From assembly GCA_027317045.1 (NCBI GenBank), contig DAHVFI010000040.1, forward strand, positions 1 through 14,197: a stretch of 14,197 nucleotides of DNA, in the 5' to 3' direction. This DNA is from Gammaproteobacteria bacterium (GTDB lineage: Bacteria > Pseudomonadota > Gammaproteobacteria > Natronospirales > REEB76). The notes beneath the pieces were generated by a model. The model made no database searches. It saw only the letters and a program-made list of their open reading frames with translations, and had not been told where the DNA came from. Made by a program: the position numbers and the translations under genes. This document shows positions 7,053 to 14,197 of this stretch, piece by piece (positions within the stretch are counted from its first letter, which is position 1; each line of letters begins with the position of its first letter).

Positions 7053-7751
7053 ATGGAGACATCCGCCCTCACCTGCCTCGGCAACATTTTCGTCGAACCT
7101 AAAAAGGCCCTTCAGGATATCCAATCCCACACCGTTTGGTTTTGGTATCCGCTAATCATCACCATTGTGCTGACTGTTGCGTTCATCGTCTGGTATTACG
7201 CCACGGTGGATATTGGCTGGCTAGCCAACCAGATGACCGCCGTCATGGCCGGCAAATATAACCACAGCCAGCTGGACATGATCCGGCGCGGTTTTACCCG
7301 CAGCCGCTTCCTCATCGGCAGCGCTGTGGGTGTCCCGTTGTTTCTGATAATCGTGTATCTGCTGCAGGCGCTATACTTTTTTCTGGTAAGCAAAGTTGGC
7401 GGCTACGAGCAGCAGTCCTACGGCAAGTGGTTCAGCTTCAGCGTCTGGACCTCCTTTCCAAACATCATTGGGCCCGTCGCCTCGGGAATCGCCTATGTAT
7501 TCGCCAACCCGCAGACCAGCTATTACGCGCTGGACGTGACCTCCCTGAATACACTCCTGTTCCACCTGCCTATGGGACATCCCATGATGGGCTTGGCGGC
7601 CAGCGTGCATCTGACCACGTTCTGGACCTTGGCACTGATGATCCTGGGTTTTTCCCTGTGGACCAAGAAAAGTCTCGGTAAATCGTCGCTGATCGTGCTC
7701 GCCCCGTGGGTGATGATTTACGCTATTTGGATCATCCTGAAACTCGCCTAA
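7053..7751 (+). CDS. YIP1-family integral membrane protein
   Basis: Predicted inner-membrane protein of 232 residues with about five hydrophobic segments: about residues 29-52, 88-118, 130-155, 187-205 and 211-231. The N-terminus (CLGNIFVEPKKALQDI) is the entry motif seen in many bacterial YIP1-domain proteins (FxxPxxAF-like), and the helices and loop lengths agree. The molecular function of bacterial YIP1 proteins is not established; eukaryotic members act in vesicle transport. The start is the ATG at 7053, with GGAG 8 nt upstream. The frame is open back to 7011, but that part lies inside the IS end and cannot be native. The MacA-like gene starts 100 nt downstream behind its own promoter; neighbourhood suggests a role in or beside that exporter. 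The original promoter was probably displaced by the insertion. Confidence 0.75.
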   Translation: METSALTCLGNIFVEPKKALQDIQSHTVWFWYPLIITIVLTVAFIVWYYATVDIGWLANQMTAVMAGKYNHSQLDMIRRGFTRSRFLIGSAVGVPLFLIIVYLLQALYFFLVSKVGGYEQQSYGKWFSFSVWTSFPNIIGPVASGIAYVFANPQTSYYALDVTSLNTLLFHLPMGHPMMGLAASVHLTTFWTLALMILGFSLWTKKSLGKSSLIVLAPWVMIYAIWIILKLA

Positions 7752-7791
7752 TGCCGCATTTTGAAAGCGCCCAAAACAGGCGCCAGGGGGG

Positions 7792-7819
7792 TTGTAACCC
7801 AAATATTCAGTGTTATACT
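7792..7819 (+). promoter_or_regulatory. Promoter of the MacA-like export operon
   Basis: TTGTAA (7792-7797) and TATACT (7814-7819) are separated by 16 bp, matching the sigma-70 consensus at 4/6 and 5/6. Transcription would start near 7826, about 26 nt before the adaptor ATG. The palindrome at 7806-7835 overlaps the -10 box and the start point. Confidence 0.6.
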
Positions 7820-7835
7820 AAGATACAACACTGAA
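7806..7835. promoter_or_regulatory. Palindromic operator over the exporter promoter
   Basis: A perfect 9-bp inverted repeat: TTCAGTGTT at 7806-7814 and AACACTGAA at 7827-7835, with a 12-bp spacer whose inner TA steps are also symmetric (7816-7817 with 7824-7825). It covers the -10 box and the predicted start point, the position expected for a repressor that blocks RNA polymerase. The size and symmetry suit a dimeric helix-turn-helix repressor of TetR, PadR or YtrA-like GntR type; which one cannot be told. No regulator gene is in the window. Confidence 0.65.
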
Positions 7836-7851
7836 ACATATGGAGACTGGT

Positions 7852-9096
7852 ATGCGGCGGAAGCGCAAGCTCTGGATCACCCTGGCCATCATCGCTGGCA
7901 TCGCCATCCTCATACTGATCAGCCGTTTCGCGGGCAGTCGGGATACCCAAAAAGTGGATGTGGCCAAAGTCGAGGCCCGCACTATCAAGAGTTCCATTCT
8001 GGCTTCGGGACAGCTCATTTATATCAATCCGGTGGAACTGAAGCCGGAGGTTATCGGCAAGATCAGCGCAATCCCGGTGGTGGAAGGTCAGATGGTGAAG
8101 AATGGCCAGGTGGTGTTGCGCCTGGATCCACAGCTGTATGCGGCGGCGGTAGACCAGGCTCAGGCCGGGGTGCAACAGGCGCAGCTTGCTATCGAGAGCC
8201 AAAAACTCACGATTTCCAACCTGCAACTGCAATACAACCGCCAACAGGCGCTTTTCAAGCAACATCTGGTGGATGCCAATACTTTCGACCAGTTGGGCAA
8301 TCAACTGGATATCGCCAAAGTACAGCTGGACTCCCAGAAAGAGGCGCTGCGTATCGCCCAGGCGCAACTCAGCCAGGCCCAGCAGAATCTCAGTAAAACC
8401 GTGATCCGCTCGCCCATCAACGGCATGGTTACCAGCCTGCCGGTCAAGGTGGGTGAAACCGTCATTACCGGCACCAACATTCCCGGTTCGACGCTCATGG
8501 AGATCGCCGATCCCAGCGAGGTACAAGCGGATGTACAGGTGGACGAGGCCGACATCGCCAACCTGAAGCTGAATGAGGATGCCAATATCAACGCGGTCTC
8601 CTACCCCAACGATACCTTTCATGGGAAGGTGCAGTTCATCGCGGCTTCCGTGACTGACAACAGCACCAGCACTTCAACCACACAGACGGCACAGCAGGGC
8701 GTTACCTTTGAGGTGAAAATCGGGCTCACGGACCAGAAACTGCCGCGCGTACGCCCCGGCATGAGCTGCCGCGCGGAAATCTTCACCCAGAGCACCCCCA
8801 ATGCCATTGCCGTGCCGTTGCAGGCGATACTCTACGAGAACAACCCTAACTCCAAGAGCCTCGAACCCACCTCCGGCGCTTACGTTTATGTGTTGCGTGA
8901 CGGCAAAGCTCGCAAGGTGAATGTGACCACCGGCGTTTCCAGCGATACCTATCAGGAAATCGTCTCCGGACTCAAGACCGGCGAAACAGTCATCACCGGT
9001 CCTTATACGACACTGCATGCTTTGAGCGACGGCACAGCGGTATCGGTTTTGCCGGCAAATAACACTGTAAGTAAACAGGCCACGAGTGCATCATGA
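7852..9096 (+). CDS. MacA-like periplasmic adaptor (membrane fusion protein)
   Basis: A 414-residue periplasmic adaptor that would link an inner-membrane ABC transporter to an outer-membrane channel. A basic start MRRKRK is followed by one membrane anchor (about residues 7-24, LWITLAIIAGIAILILIS). The first lipoyl half (GKISAIPVVEGQMVKNGQVVLRLD), a long coiled-coil hairpin rich in Gln, Ala and Leu (about 95-175), the second lipoyl half (VIRSPINGMVTSLPVKVGETV), beta-barrel and membrane-proximal domains (VRPGMSCRAEIFTQ, AIAVPLQAIL) follow in MacA/HlyD order. I choose the ATG at 7852 because GGAG lies 6 nt upstream; an in-frame ATG at 7840 would place that GGAG inside the gene. The stop overlaps the ATPase start (ATGA), indicating coupled translation. 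MacA proteins serve macrolide, peptide or lipid export; the substrate here is unknown. Confidence 0.93.
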   Translation: MRRKRKLWITLAIIAGIAILILISRFAGSRDTQKVDVAKVEARTIKSSILASGQLIYINPVELKPEVIGKISAIPVVEGQMVKNGQVVLRLDPQLYAAAVDQAQAGVQQAQLAIESQKLTISNLQLQYNRQQALFKQHLVDANTFDQLGNQLDIAKVQLDSQKEALRIAQAQLSQAQQNLSKTVIRSPINGMVTSLPVKVGETVITGTNIPGSTLMEIADPSEVQADVQVDEADIANLKLNEDANINAVSYPNDTFHGKVQFIAASVTDNSTSTSTTQTAQQGVTFEVKIGLTDQKLPRVRPGMSCRAEIFTQSTPNAIAVPLQAILYENNPNSKSLEPTSGAYVYVLRDGKARKVNVTTGVSSDTYQEIVSGLKTGETVITGPYTTLHALSDGTAVSVLPANNTVSKQATSAS

Positions 9097-9821
9097 ATCC
9101 CGAATCCGTACTGGAGCTGCATCACGTCAGCAAACAATACGTGATGGGTGAAGCGACCCTGGATGCACTCAAGGACATCAATCTCAGCATTTATCGCAAT
9201 GAGTATGTGGCCTTCATCGGCCCTTCCGGCTCGGGTAAATCCACGCTCATGAACATCGTGGGCTGCCTCGACAAGCCAACAAGCGGAGAATACATACTGA
9301 ACGGTACGCCGGTGGCGCAACTGGATGACAACGCTCTGGCGCGCATCCGCAACCGCGAAATTGGTTTCATCTTCCAGAACTTCAACCTACTGGGACGTGC
9401 CAACGCCTTGCACAATGTCATGCAGCCACTCATCTATCGTGGCTCCCCCCTGAGCGAACGTAAGCGCATGGCGACACAAACCTTGCAAAGTGTGGGGTTG
9501 GGCGACCGTCTGCAGCATTTACCCAATCAGCTTTCCGGCGGCCAACGCCAGCGTGTAGCTATCGCCCGCGCATTGGTGGGCAAGCCTTCCATCCTGCTGG
9601 CGGACGAACCTACCGGCAACCTGGATTCCAGCACCAGCCGTGATGTGATGGCCATGTTCGACGAGCTGCATAAACAAGGTCACAACATTATCATCGTGAC
9701 GCACGACCAGAACATCGCCAACCATTGCCAGCGGGTCATCCGCCTGATGGACGGGCAGATCCTGAGCGATACCGCCAGGGCCGCCGATGACGAAAATCAG
9801 GAAATCATGCGCCGTGTATAG
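9093..9821 (+). CDS. ABC transporter ATPase, MacB/LolD type
   Basis: A 242-residue stand-alone nucleotide-binding protein that powers the adjacent permeases. Walker A is GPSGSGKST (43-51), the Q-loop Gln is Q95 (FIFQNFNLL), the signature LSGGQ lies at 147-151, Walker B ends in D171-E172 (LLADEPTGNLD), and the switch His is H204 (IIIVTHDQ). The GNLD after Walker B and the FNLL segment are typical of the MacB/LolD/FtsE group of mechanotransmission transporters. In MacB proper this domain is fused to the permease; here it is separate, as in LolD- or YknY-like systems. Its start overlaps the adaptor stop by 4 nt, and its last 8 nt overlap the first permease if that gene begins at the GTG I prefer. 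Confidence 0.95.
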   Translation: MNPESVLELHHVSKQYVMGEATLDALKDINLSIYRNEYVAFIGPSGSGKSTLMNIVGCLDKPTSGEYILNGTPVAQLDDNALARIRNREIGFIFQNFNLLGRANALHNVMQPLIYRGSPLSERKRMATQTLQSVGLGDRLQHLPNQLSGGQRQRVAIARALVGKPSILLADEPTGNLDSSTSRDVMAMFDELHKQGHNIIIVTHDQNIANHCQRVIRLMDGQILSDTARAADDENQEIMRRV

Positions 9822-11043
9822 CCTGCTGGAAAGCCTGCGTTCCGCCTTTCAGTCCATTCGCGCCCATGCCCTGCGCAGCTTCCTGACCACGCTGGGCATA
9901 ATCATCGCGGTGATGTCGGTGATCGCCGTGGTGTCCCTGATCCAGGGATTCAGCCATTCCATCACCTCCATCTTTTCCAACATGGGGGTCAACGGCCTGC
10001 TGATCACATCGAACGAGACCCAGGAGGATTACCTGGCAGGCAAAGTGGTCAGGATCACCCCCGGCGACATGCAGGCCATCCAGCACCAGATCGCCGGCAT
10101 CAGCAAAATCACCCCGGTGCTGTATCTTGCCGGCAATGGATCTGGCCAGGTCCAGTATGGCGACCAGATCGCCTACTCCGGCATTTACGGTACCACCTCA
10201 TCGCACGCGGAAAACAGCCCCTTTTATCCGGTCATGGGCCGCTATCTGACGCCCAGCGATGATATCAGCCACCGGCGTGTGGCGGTGATCGGCCATACAC
10301 TGCTGGCCGACCTCAATCTGCCCAAAAATCCGGTGGGCCAGTTCATCGAAATGTTCGGACAGTGGTTCAAAATCGTCGGGGTCCTGAAAGAACTGGGCAA
10401 TATTGCCGGTCAGGACCAGGACGACCGCATCTATATACCCTACGGCACCGCCCACAGCCTGCTGGGTGCCTCAAGAGAAGTGGATATCCAGATCGATCTG
10501 GAGGTGAACAATCTCAAGGATATTGATAACGTCGCAAACCAGATCACCGAACTGCTGCGCCGCAGGCATCATCTCAAGCCGGGCGAGGAAAATGACTTTG
10601 AGGTGCAGACCTCGGCACAGATAACCGCCACCATCAACAAGATTTTCAACATGATCACCCTGGTGCTGGGCGGCGTGGTCAGTATCTCGCTGCTGGTGGG
10701 CGGCATCGGCATCATGAACATCATGCTGGTATCGGTCACGGAGCGCACCCGGGAGATCGGCATTTGCAAGAGCCTGGGTGCGCGCCGCAGCGACATCCTG
10801 CTGCAATTCCTCATTGAAGCCGTGACCCTGTCGCTCATCGGCGGCATCATCGGCCTGTTGCTGGGCTACGGGATCGGCATGCTGGTGGCGCATCTGGTTC
10901 CGCAGTTCCTGGGCGCCCACGTTCCCTGGTGGGCGATTGCCCTGGCGTTCGGCTTTTCCGGCGGCGTGGGCGTGCTGTTCGGGATCGCGCCTGCCGCGAA
11001 AGCGGCTTCCCTGAACCCCATCGATGCGCTGCGCTATGAATAA
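9814..11043 (+). CDS. MacB/FtsX-type ABC permease, first copy
   Basis: Inner-membrane permease of 409 residues with MacB-like topology: one helix near the N-terminus (about residues 22-45, LTTLGIIIAVMSVIAVVSLIQGF), a large periplasmic domain (about 45-270), then three C-terminal helices with the FtsX signature LLVGGIGIMNIMLVSVTERTREIG between. I set the start at GTG 9814-9816 because the paralogue next door begins at the matching GTG with a good ribosome site; the frame is open to an ATG at 9787. The GTG start overlaps the ATPase stop (GTGTATAG), and AGGA lies 12 nt before it. The cytoplasmic coupling motif reads REIGICKSLGARR, with Cys where the second copy has Met. Most likely pairs with the second permease as a heterodimer. 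Confidence 0.92.
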   Translation: MYSLLESLRSAFQSIRAHALRSFLTTLGIIIAVMSVIAVVSLIQGFSHSITSIFSNMGVNGLLITSNETQEDYLAGKVVRITPGDMQAIQHQIAGISKITPVLYLAGNGSGQVQYGDQIAYSGIYGTTSSHAENSPFYPVMGRYLTPSDDISHRRVAVIGHTLLADLNLPKNPVGQFIEMFGQWFKIVGVLKELGNIAGQDQDDRIYIPYGTAHSLLGASREVDIQIDLEVNNLKDIDNVANQITELLRRRHHLKPGEENDFEVQTSAQITATINKIFNMITLVLGGVVSISLLVGGIGIMNIMLVSVTERTREIGICKSLGARRSDILLQFLIEAVTLSLIGGIIGLLLGYGIGMLVAHLVPQFLGAHVPWWAIALAFGFSGGVGVLFGIAPAAKAASLNPIDALRYE

Positions 11044-11060
11044 AGTGTTGGAGCCTGCGC

Positions 11061-12287
11061 GTGTATAACCTGCTGGAAAGCCTGCGTTCCGCCTTCCAGG
11101 CCATCCGCGCCCACGCCCTGCGCAGTTTCCTGACCATGCTCGGCATCGTCATCGGCGTGATGGCGGTGATCGCGGTGGTCTCGCTGATCCAGGGGTTCAG
11201 CAAATCCATCACCAGCGAGTTCAACGGCCTGGGTGTCAACAGTCTCACCATTAACTCCTACCTGCCACGCAAGGACCGCCTCGCCGGCAAGGTCGCCAAG
11301 GTGACCACGGATGACCTGCTGAGCATCCAGCACGATGTCACCGGCATCAGCGGTCTCAGTCCGGTATTGCCGGTGGGGAGATTCTATGACCCGGTGAAAT
11401 ATCGCAATCAAACCACCAACAGCCAGGTGCTGGGCAGCACCCCAGCTTACGCCATCAACAACGGTTCCTATCCGGACAGCGGCCGCTTCATCACGCCAAA
11501 CGACGACCTGCATCATCGCCACGTGGCCGTGATCGGCGTCACCGTGGTTAAGAAACTGCACCTGCCGGCGGACCCACTGGGGCAGTACATCCAGATTTCC
11601 GGCCAATGGTTCAAGGTGGTAGGCGTACTGCATCCACTCGGACAGATCCTGGGTTTCGACCAGGATAACCAGGTGATCATCCCCTACGGCACGGCCCACA
11701 GCCTGCTGGGCGCGGCGGTCGTGCCCGACATCGTCATTCAGTTGAAAGTCAACGACGTCAAACAGCTGGATGCCGTCTCCGGCCGGATCACGCAGATATT
11801 GCGCCGCAATCATCACCTGAAGCCCGGGCAGGACAACGATTTCAAGGTGCAGACACCGGCACAACTGCTGGGAAACTTCACCAGCGTACTCAACGCCATA
11901 ACCTATATCCTCGGCGGGATCGTGGCGATTGCGCTGCTGGTGGGCGGCATCGGCATCATGAACATCATGCTGGTGTCGGTTACCGAGCGCACCCGCGAAA
12001 TCGGCATCATGAAGAGCCTGGGGGCACGCCGTCATGACATCCTCATGCAGTTCCTCGTCGAAGCGGTTACGCTGGCGCTCATCGGCGGCGTCATCGGTGT
12101 GCTGCTGGGTTACGGCATCGGCATGCTGGTGGCTCATGCGGTACCCCAATTCCGCAGCGCCTATGTCCCGTGGTGGGCGGTAGCCCTGGCCTTCGGTTTC
12201 TCCGGCGGCGTGGGCGTGCTATTCGGCATCGCGCCGGCCGCCAAGGCCGCGGCCCTCGACCCCATCGAAGCGTTGCGCTACGAATAA
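11061..12287 (+). CDS. MacB/FtsX-type ABC permease, second copy
   Basis: A 408-residue paralogue of the preceding gene, aligned almost without gaps. The start is GTG (11061-11063), with GGAG at 11050-11053 seven nt upstream. Topology is the same: an N-terminal helix, a periplasmic domain, and three C-terminal helices with LLVGGIGIMNIMLVSVTERTREIGIMKSLGARR. The N-terminal helix region and C-terminal third are nearly identical to the first copy, while the periplasmic part (about residues 60-230) differs much more, for example NSYLPRKDR against SNETQEDY. This suggests one duplication followed by specialisation of the periplasmic surface. Both copies end in -ALRYE. With the adaptor and ATPase it would complete a tripartite exporter, but no outer-membrane channel gene lies in the window. 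A homodimer of each permease is the alternative to a heterodimer. Confidence 0.93.
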   Translation: MYNLLESLRSAFQAIRAHALRSFLTMLGIVIGVMAVIAVVSLIQGFSKSITSEFNGLGVNSLTINSYLPRKDRLAGKVAKVTTDDLLSIQHDVTGISGLSPVLPVGRFYDPVKYRNQTTNSQVLGSTPAYAINNGSYPDSGRFITPNDDLHHRHVAVIGVTVVKKLHLPADPLGQYIQISGQWFKVVGVLHPLGQILGFDQDNQVIIPYGTAHSLLGAAVVPDIVIQLKVNDVKQLDAVSGRITQILRRNHHLKPGQDNDFKVQTPAQLLGNFTSVLNAITYILGGIVAIALLVGGIGIMNIMLVSVTERTREIGIMKSLGARRHDILMQFLVEAVTLALIGGVIGVLLGYGIGMLVAHAVPQFRSAYVPWWAVALAFGFSGGVGVLFGIAPAAKAAALDPIEALRYE

Positions 12288-12333
12288 ATTTCCCCGAAGA
12301 TACACAGGACCATCCTTCGGACCAGAATGGTTC

Positions 12334-13083
12334 ATGGCGCCGACAAAAATCCCTGCGCTGGTCGGCCATCGCGGTTGGCCGGCGCGTTATCCCGAAAACA
12401 CACTGGAAGGCTTTGCCGCAGCCGTGGGTGCGGGCGCGCGCTGGCTCGAATGCGATGTGCAAATGAGTGCCGACGGCGTGCCATTCGTATGCCACGATCT
12501 GTCGCTCAAACGCACCACCGGCATAGACCGGGACATTACGGAAATACCTGCAGCAGAACTCATTTCGGTAACCGTGGGTGAAGGCCCTCGACTCGGCGGA
12601 TGTTACGCCGACATAAAGCTTGCGCCATTCACGGCACTCATCGCGTGGCTTGAAACGCAGCCACAGGTAACCCTGTTTGTAGAAATCAAGCGCCAGAGCC
12701 TACGGCATTTTGGCGGTGACAATGTCGTGCGTTCGATTTTGACAGCCGGCCAGGCAGCCCTCAAACAATGCGTTATCATCTCATTTGACCACGCCTGCCT
12801 TAGCCTGGCGCGCAAACAGGGGGCGCCGGCTATTGGCTGGGCGACTGAAGAATCAACTCCGCAAATCCACCACCTCGTCCACACGCTTGACCCAGATTAC
12901 CTATTTACCAGCGATGAGCGGTTTGCCGACATTCATAATGCGCTGAACGGCCCCTGGCAATGGGTCGCGTACCAAACCCAGGATCCGCAGCGGGCCTTAC
13001 AACTGGCGGCACAGGGCGCCGGCTTGGTAGAAACCAACGACATCGGCGCCATGCTGAAGTCACCGGAATTTGCATCGCCATGA
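12334..13083 (+). CDS. Glycerophosphodiester phosphodiesterase (UgpQ-like)
   Basis: A 249-residue enzyme that hydrolyses glycerophosphodiesters (deacylated phospholipids) to glycerol-3-phosphate and an alcohol. The TIM-barrel GDPD signature is clear: catalytic H12 in VGHRGWPARYPENT, metal ligands E39 and D41 in WLECDVQMSADG, second catalytic H54 in FVCHD, and E117/K119 in FVEIK. No signal peptide is present, so it is probably cytosolic like UgpQ rather than periplasmic like GlpQ. The start is ATG 12334; only a weak, distant GGA precedes it. It begins 46 nt after the second permease and could be read from the same transcript; no good terminator lies between. Its TGA overlaps the next start (ATGA), coupling it to the dehydrogenase that uses its product. 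Confidence 0.92.
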   Translation: MAPTKIPALVGHRGWPARYPENTLEGFAAAVGAGARWLECDVQMSADGVPFVCHDLSLKRTTGIDRDITEIPAAELISVTVGEGPRLGGCYADIKLAPFTALIAWLETQPQVTLFVEIKRQSLRHFGGDNVVRSILTAGQAALKQCVIISFDHACLSLARKQGAPAIGWATEESTPQIHHLVHTLDPDYLFTSDERFADIHNALNGPWQWVAYQTQDPQRALQLAAQGAGLVETNDIGAMLKSPEFASP

Positions 13084-14197
13084 GCGTGGACTACGATCTG
13101 GTAATTATCGGGGCCGGTATCCATGGTGCCGGCATCGCCCAGGCGGTGGCCGCGGCGGGATATTCAGCGCTGGTGCTCGAACAATCCGGCATTGCCGCGG
13201 GCACTTCCAGCCGTTCCAGTAAACTGATCCACGGGGGTCTGCGCTATCTGGAGCAATTTGACTTGCGGCTGGTGCGTGAATGTCTGCGAGAACGGGAATT
13301 GTTGCTGCGCATCGCACCCAAGCTGGTAAAACTCACACCCTTTTACATCCCTGTTTATGAACACACCCGCCGGCATCCATGGCAGGTACGTGCGGGCTTG
13401 AGCCTGTACGCATTGCTGGGAAGCCTGCACGCCCACGTCCGTTTCCAGACACTGCCGCGCAGTCAGTGGAATACGCTGCAGGGTTTGAGCAAGGACGGTC
13501 TACGGGCCGTATTCCAGTATTGGGATGCACAAACCGATGACGCCGCCCTCACCCGGGCGGTCATGGCCTCCGCAAAAAGCCTCGGTGTCGATGTGTATTT
13601 ACCGGCCAGATTCGAACACGCACAACTTCACGACAACGGCTGCGAGATCGCATTTAATCATGAGGGAGTTTCTCGTAGCGTACAGGCCAGGGTACTGGTG
13701 AATGCCGCAGGCCCGTGGGTGAATCAGGTGGCCGACCGCATCCGCCCCACGCTGTCAAAACCGGCCATCGATCTGACCCAAGGTACTCACATCATCCTTG
13801 ATGAAGCCGTCGTAAACAGCATCTTTTATGTCGAAGCACCCCGGGATGGCCGCGCCATATTCATCATGCCTTGGCACAACAATACCACCTTGGTGGGCAC
13901 CACAGAGACAGCGTTCGCCGGCAACGACCCTGCAGAAGTTAAACCCTTGCCGCAGGAGCAAGAATACCTGCTGGAGGTGGTGCAGCGTTATTTCCCGCAG
14001 GCACACACGAATATCCGCGCCAGTTTCGCGGGGGTGCGCGTGCTGCCAGCCGGTAGGACCGGCGCCTTTCGGCGTTCCCGGGAAATTCTGTTTGCCACTG
14101 ACCGGCGGCGTCGACCACGGGTGCTGGGTGTGTATGGCGGCAAACTCACCTCCTATCGTGCAGATGCACAGCAGGCATTGCGGCATCTTGCTAATGC
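13080..14197 (+). CDS. glpD: FAD-dependent glycerol-3-phosphate dehydrogenase, GlpD family (3' end outside window)
   Basis: Partial gene: 372 codons are present and the frame is open to the window edge. It oxidises sn-glycerol-3-phosphate to dihydroxyacetone phosphate and passes electrons to quinone at the inner membrane. The N-terminal FAD-binding motif is VIIGAGIHGAGIA (8-20, GxGxxG), followed by the family block GTSSRSSKLIHGGLRYLE (41-58) and RECLRERELLLRIAPKLV. Later marks are WDAQTDDAALTRA, VLVNAAGPWVNQVA, and GVYGGKLTSYR near the present end. The middle hydrophobic piece before LYALLG matches GlpD. The ATG (13080-13082) overlaps the phosphodiesterase stop by 4 nt. Related FAD oxidases of the same superfamily are possible, but the SSKLIHGGLRYLE block favours GlpD. 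Confidence 0.9.
   Translation, partial: MSVDYDLVIIGAGIHGAGIAQAVAAAGYSALVLEQSGIAAGTSSRSSKLIHGGLRYLEQFDLRLVRECLRERELLLRIAPKLVKLTPFYIPVYEHTRRHPWQVRAGLSLYALLGSLHAHVRFQTLPRSQWNTLQGLSKDGLRAVFQYWDAQTDDAALTRAVMASAKSLGVDVYLPARFEHAQLHDNGCEIAFNHEGVSRSVQARVLVNAAGPWVNQVADRIRPTLSKPAIDLTQGTHIILDEAVVNSIFYVEAPRDGRAIFIMPWHNNTTLVGTTETAFAGNDPAEVKPLPQEQEYLLEVVQRYFPQAHTNIRASFAGVRVLPAGRTGAFRRSREILFATDRRRRPRVLGVYGGKLTSYRADAQQALRHLAN

Noticed and set aside
7813..8622. A 269-codon open frame on the minus strand opposite the adaptor gene
   Set aside because: Opposite a recognised gene, no family resemblance, and it would end inside the promoter and operator region.
11034..12149. A 371-codon open frame on the minus strand opposite the second permease
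   Set aside because: Its product is rich in His, Gln and Asp with repeated HQHDVHDADAAHQQR-like stretches, the usual mirror of membrane-protein codons. It lies wholly opposite a well-recognised gene, and a similar shadow appears opposite the first permease.
12294..12320. Inverted repeat CCGAAG / CTTCGG between the second permease and the phosphodiesterase as a terminator
   Set aside because: Only a 6-bp stem with a 15-nt loop and no T-run; too weak to call.

Overview
The window reads as chromosomal DNA of a moderately GC-rich gammaproteobacterium. The evidence is the housekeeping set (DusA-type tRNA dihydrouridine synthase, PdxH, TypA/BipA, GlpD-type dehydrogenase) and the MacA-like export genes. 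No rRNA or other taxonomic marker is present, so I do not go below class. I saw no tRNA, rRNA or CRISPR array.

Left part (1-5028), all on the minus strand: a class I SAM-dependent methyltransferase (102-938), a 423-bp gap with no recognisable gene, then dusA and pdxH as a tight pair (9-bp gap, pdxH upstream), and typA/bipA (3205-5028, GTG start). A 385-bp gap separates typA from a divergent small RRM-type RNA-binding protein (5414-5704, plus strand), which is closed by a 12-bp-stem hairpin terminator.

Middle part (5757-7021): a perfect 20-bp palindrome, then a complete but dead IS30-family element (about 5955-7021). Its imperfect 26-bp terminal inverted repeats are flanked by a TAT direct repeat. 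The transposase is broken by three frame changes, and its third catalytic residue (Glu) is replaced by Ser. The element ends 31 bp before a YIP1-like membrane protein gene (7053-7751) and so separates that gene from its original upstream region.

Right part (7053-14197), all plus strand: YIP1-like protein, MacA-like periplasmic adaptor, a separate MacB-type ATPase, and two tandemly duplicated MacB/FtsX-type permeases. Adaptor and ATPase overlap by 4 nt, ATPase and first permease by 8 nt, and the permeases are 17 nt apart. A promoter ahead of the adaptor gene carries a 9+9-bp inverted repeat (7806-7835) overlapping its -10 box, which looks like a repressor operator. After a 46-bp gap come a glycerophosphodiester phosphodiesterase and, overlapping it by 4 nt, an FAD-dependent glycerol-3-phosphate dehydrogenase that runs off the window. 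Those two enzymes form consecutive steps: release of glycerol-3-phosphate and its oxidation to dihydroxyacetone phosphate.

The best candidate for a less-described system is the export locus: YIP1-like protein + adaptor + stand-alone ATPase + paired paralogous permeases under one palindromic operator, with no regulator or outer-membrane channel gene in the window.
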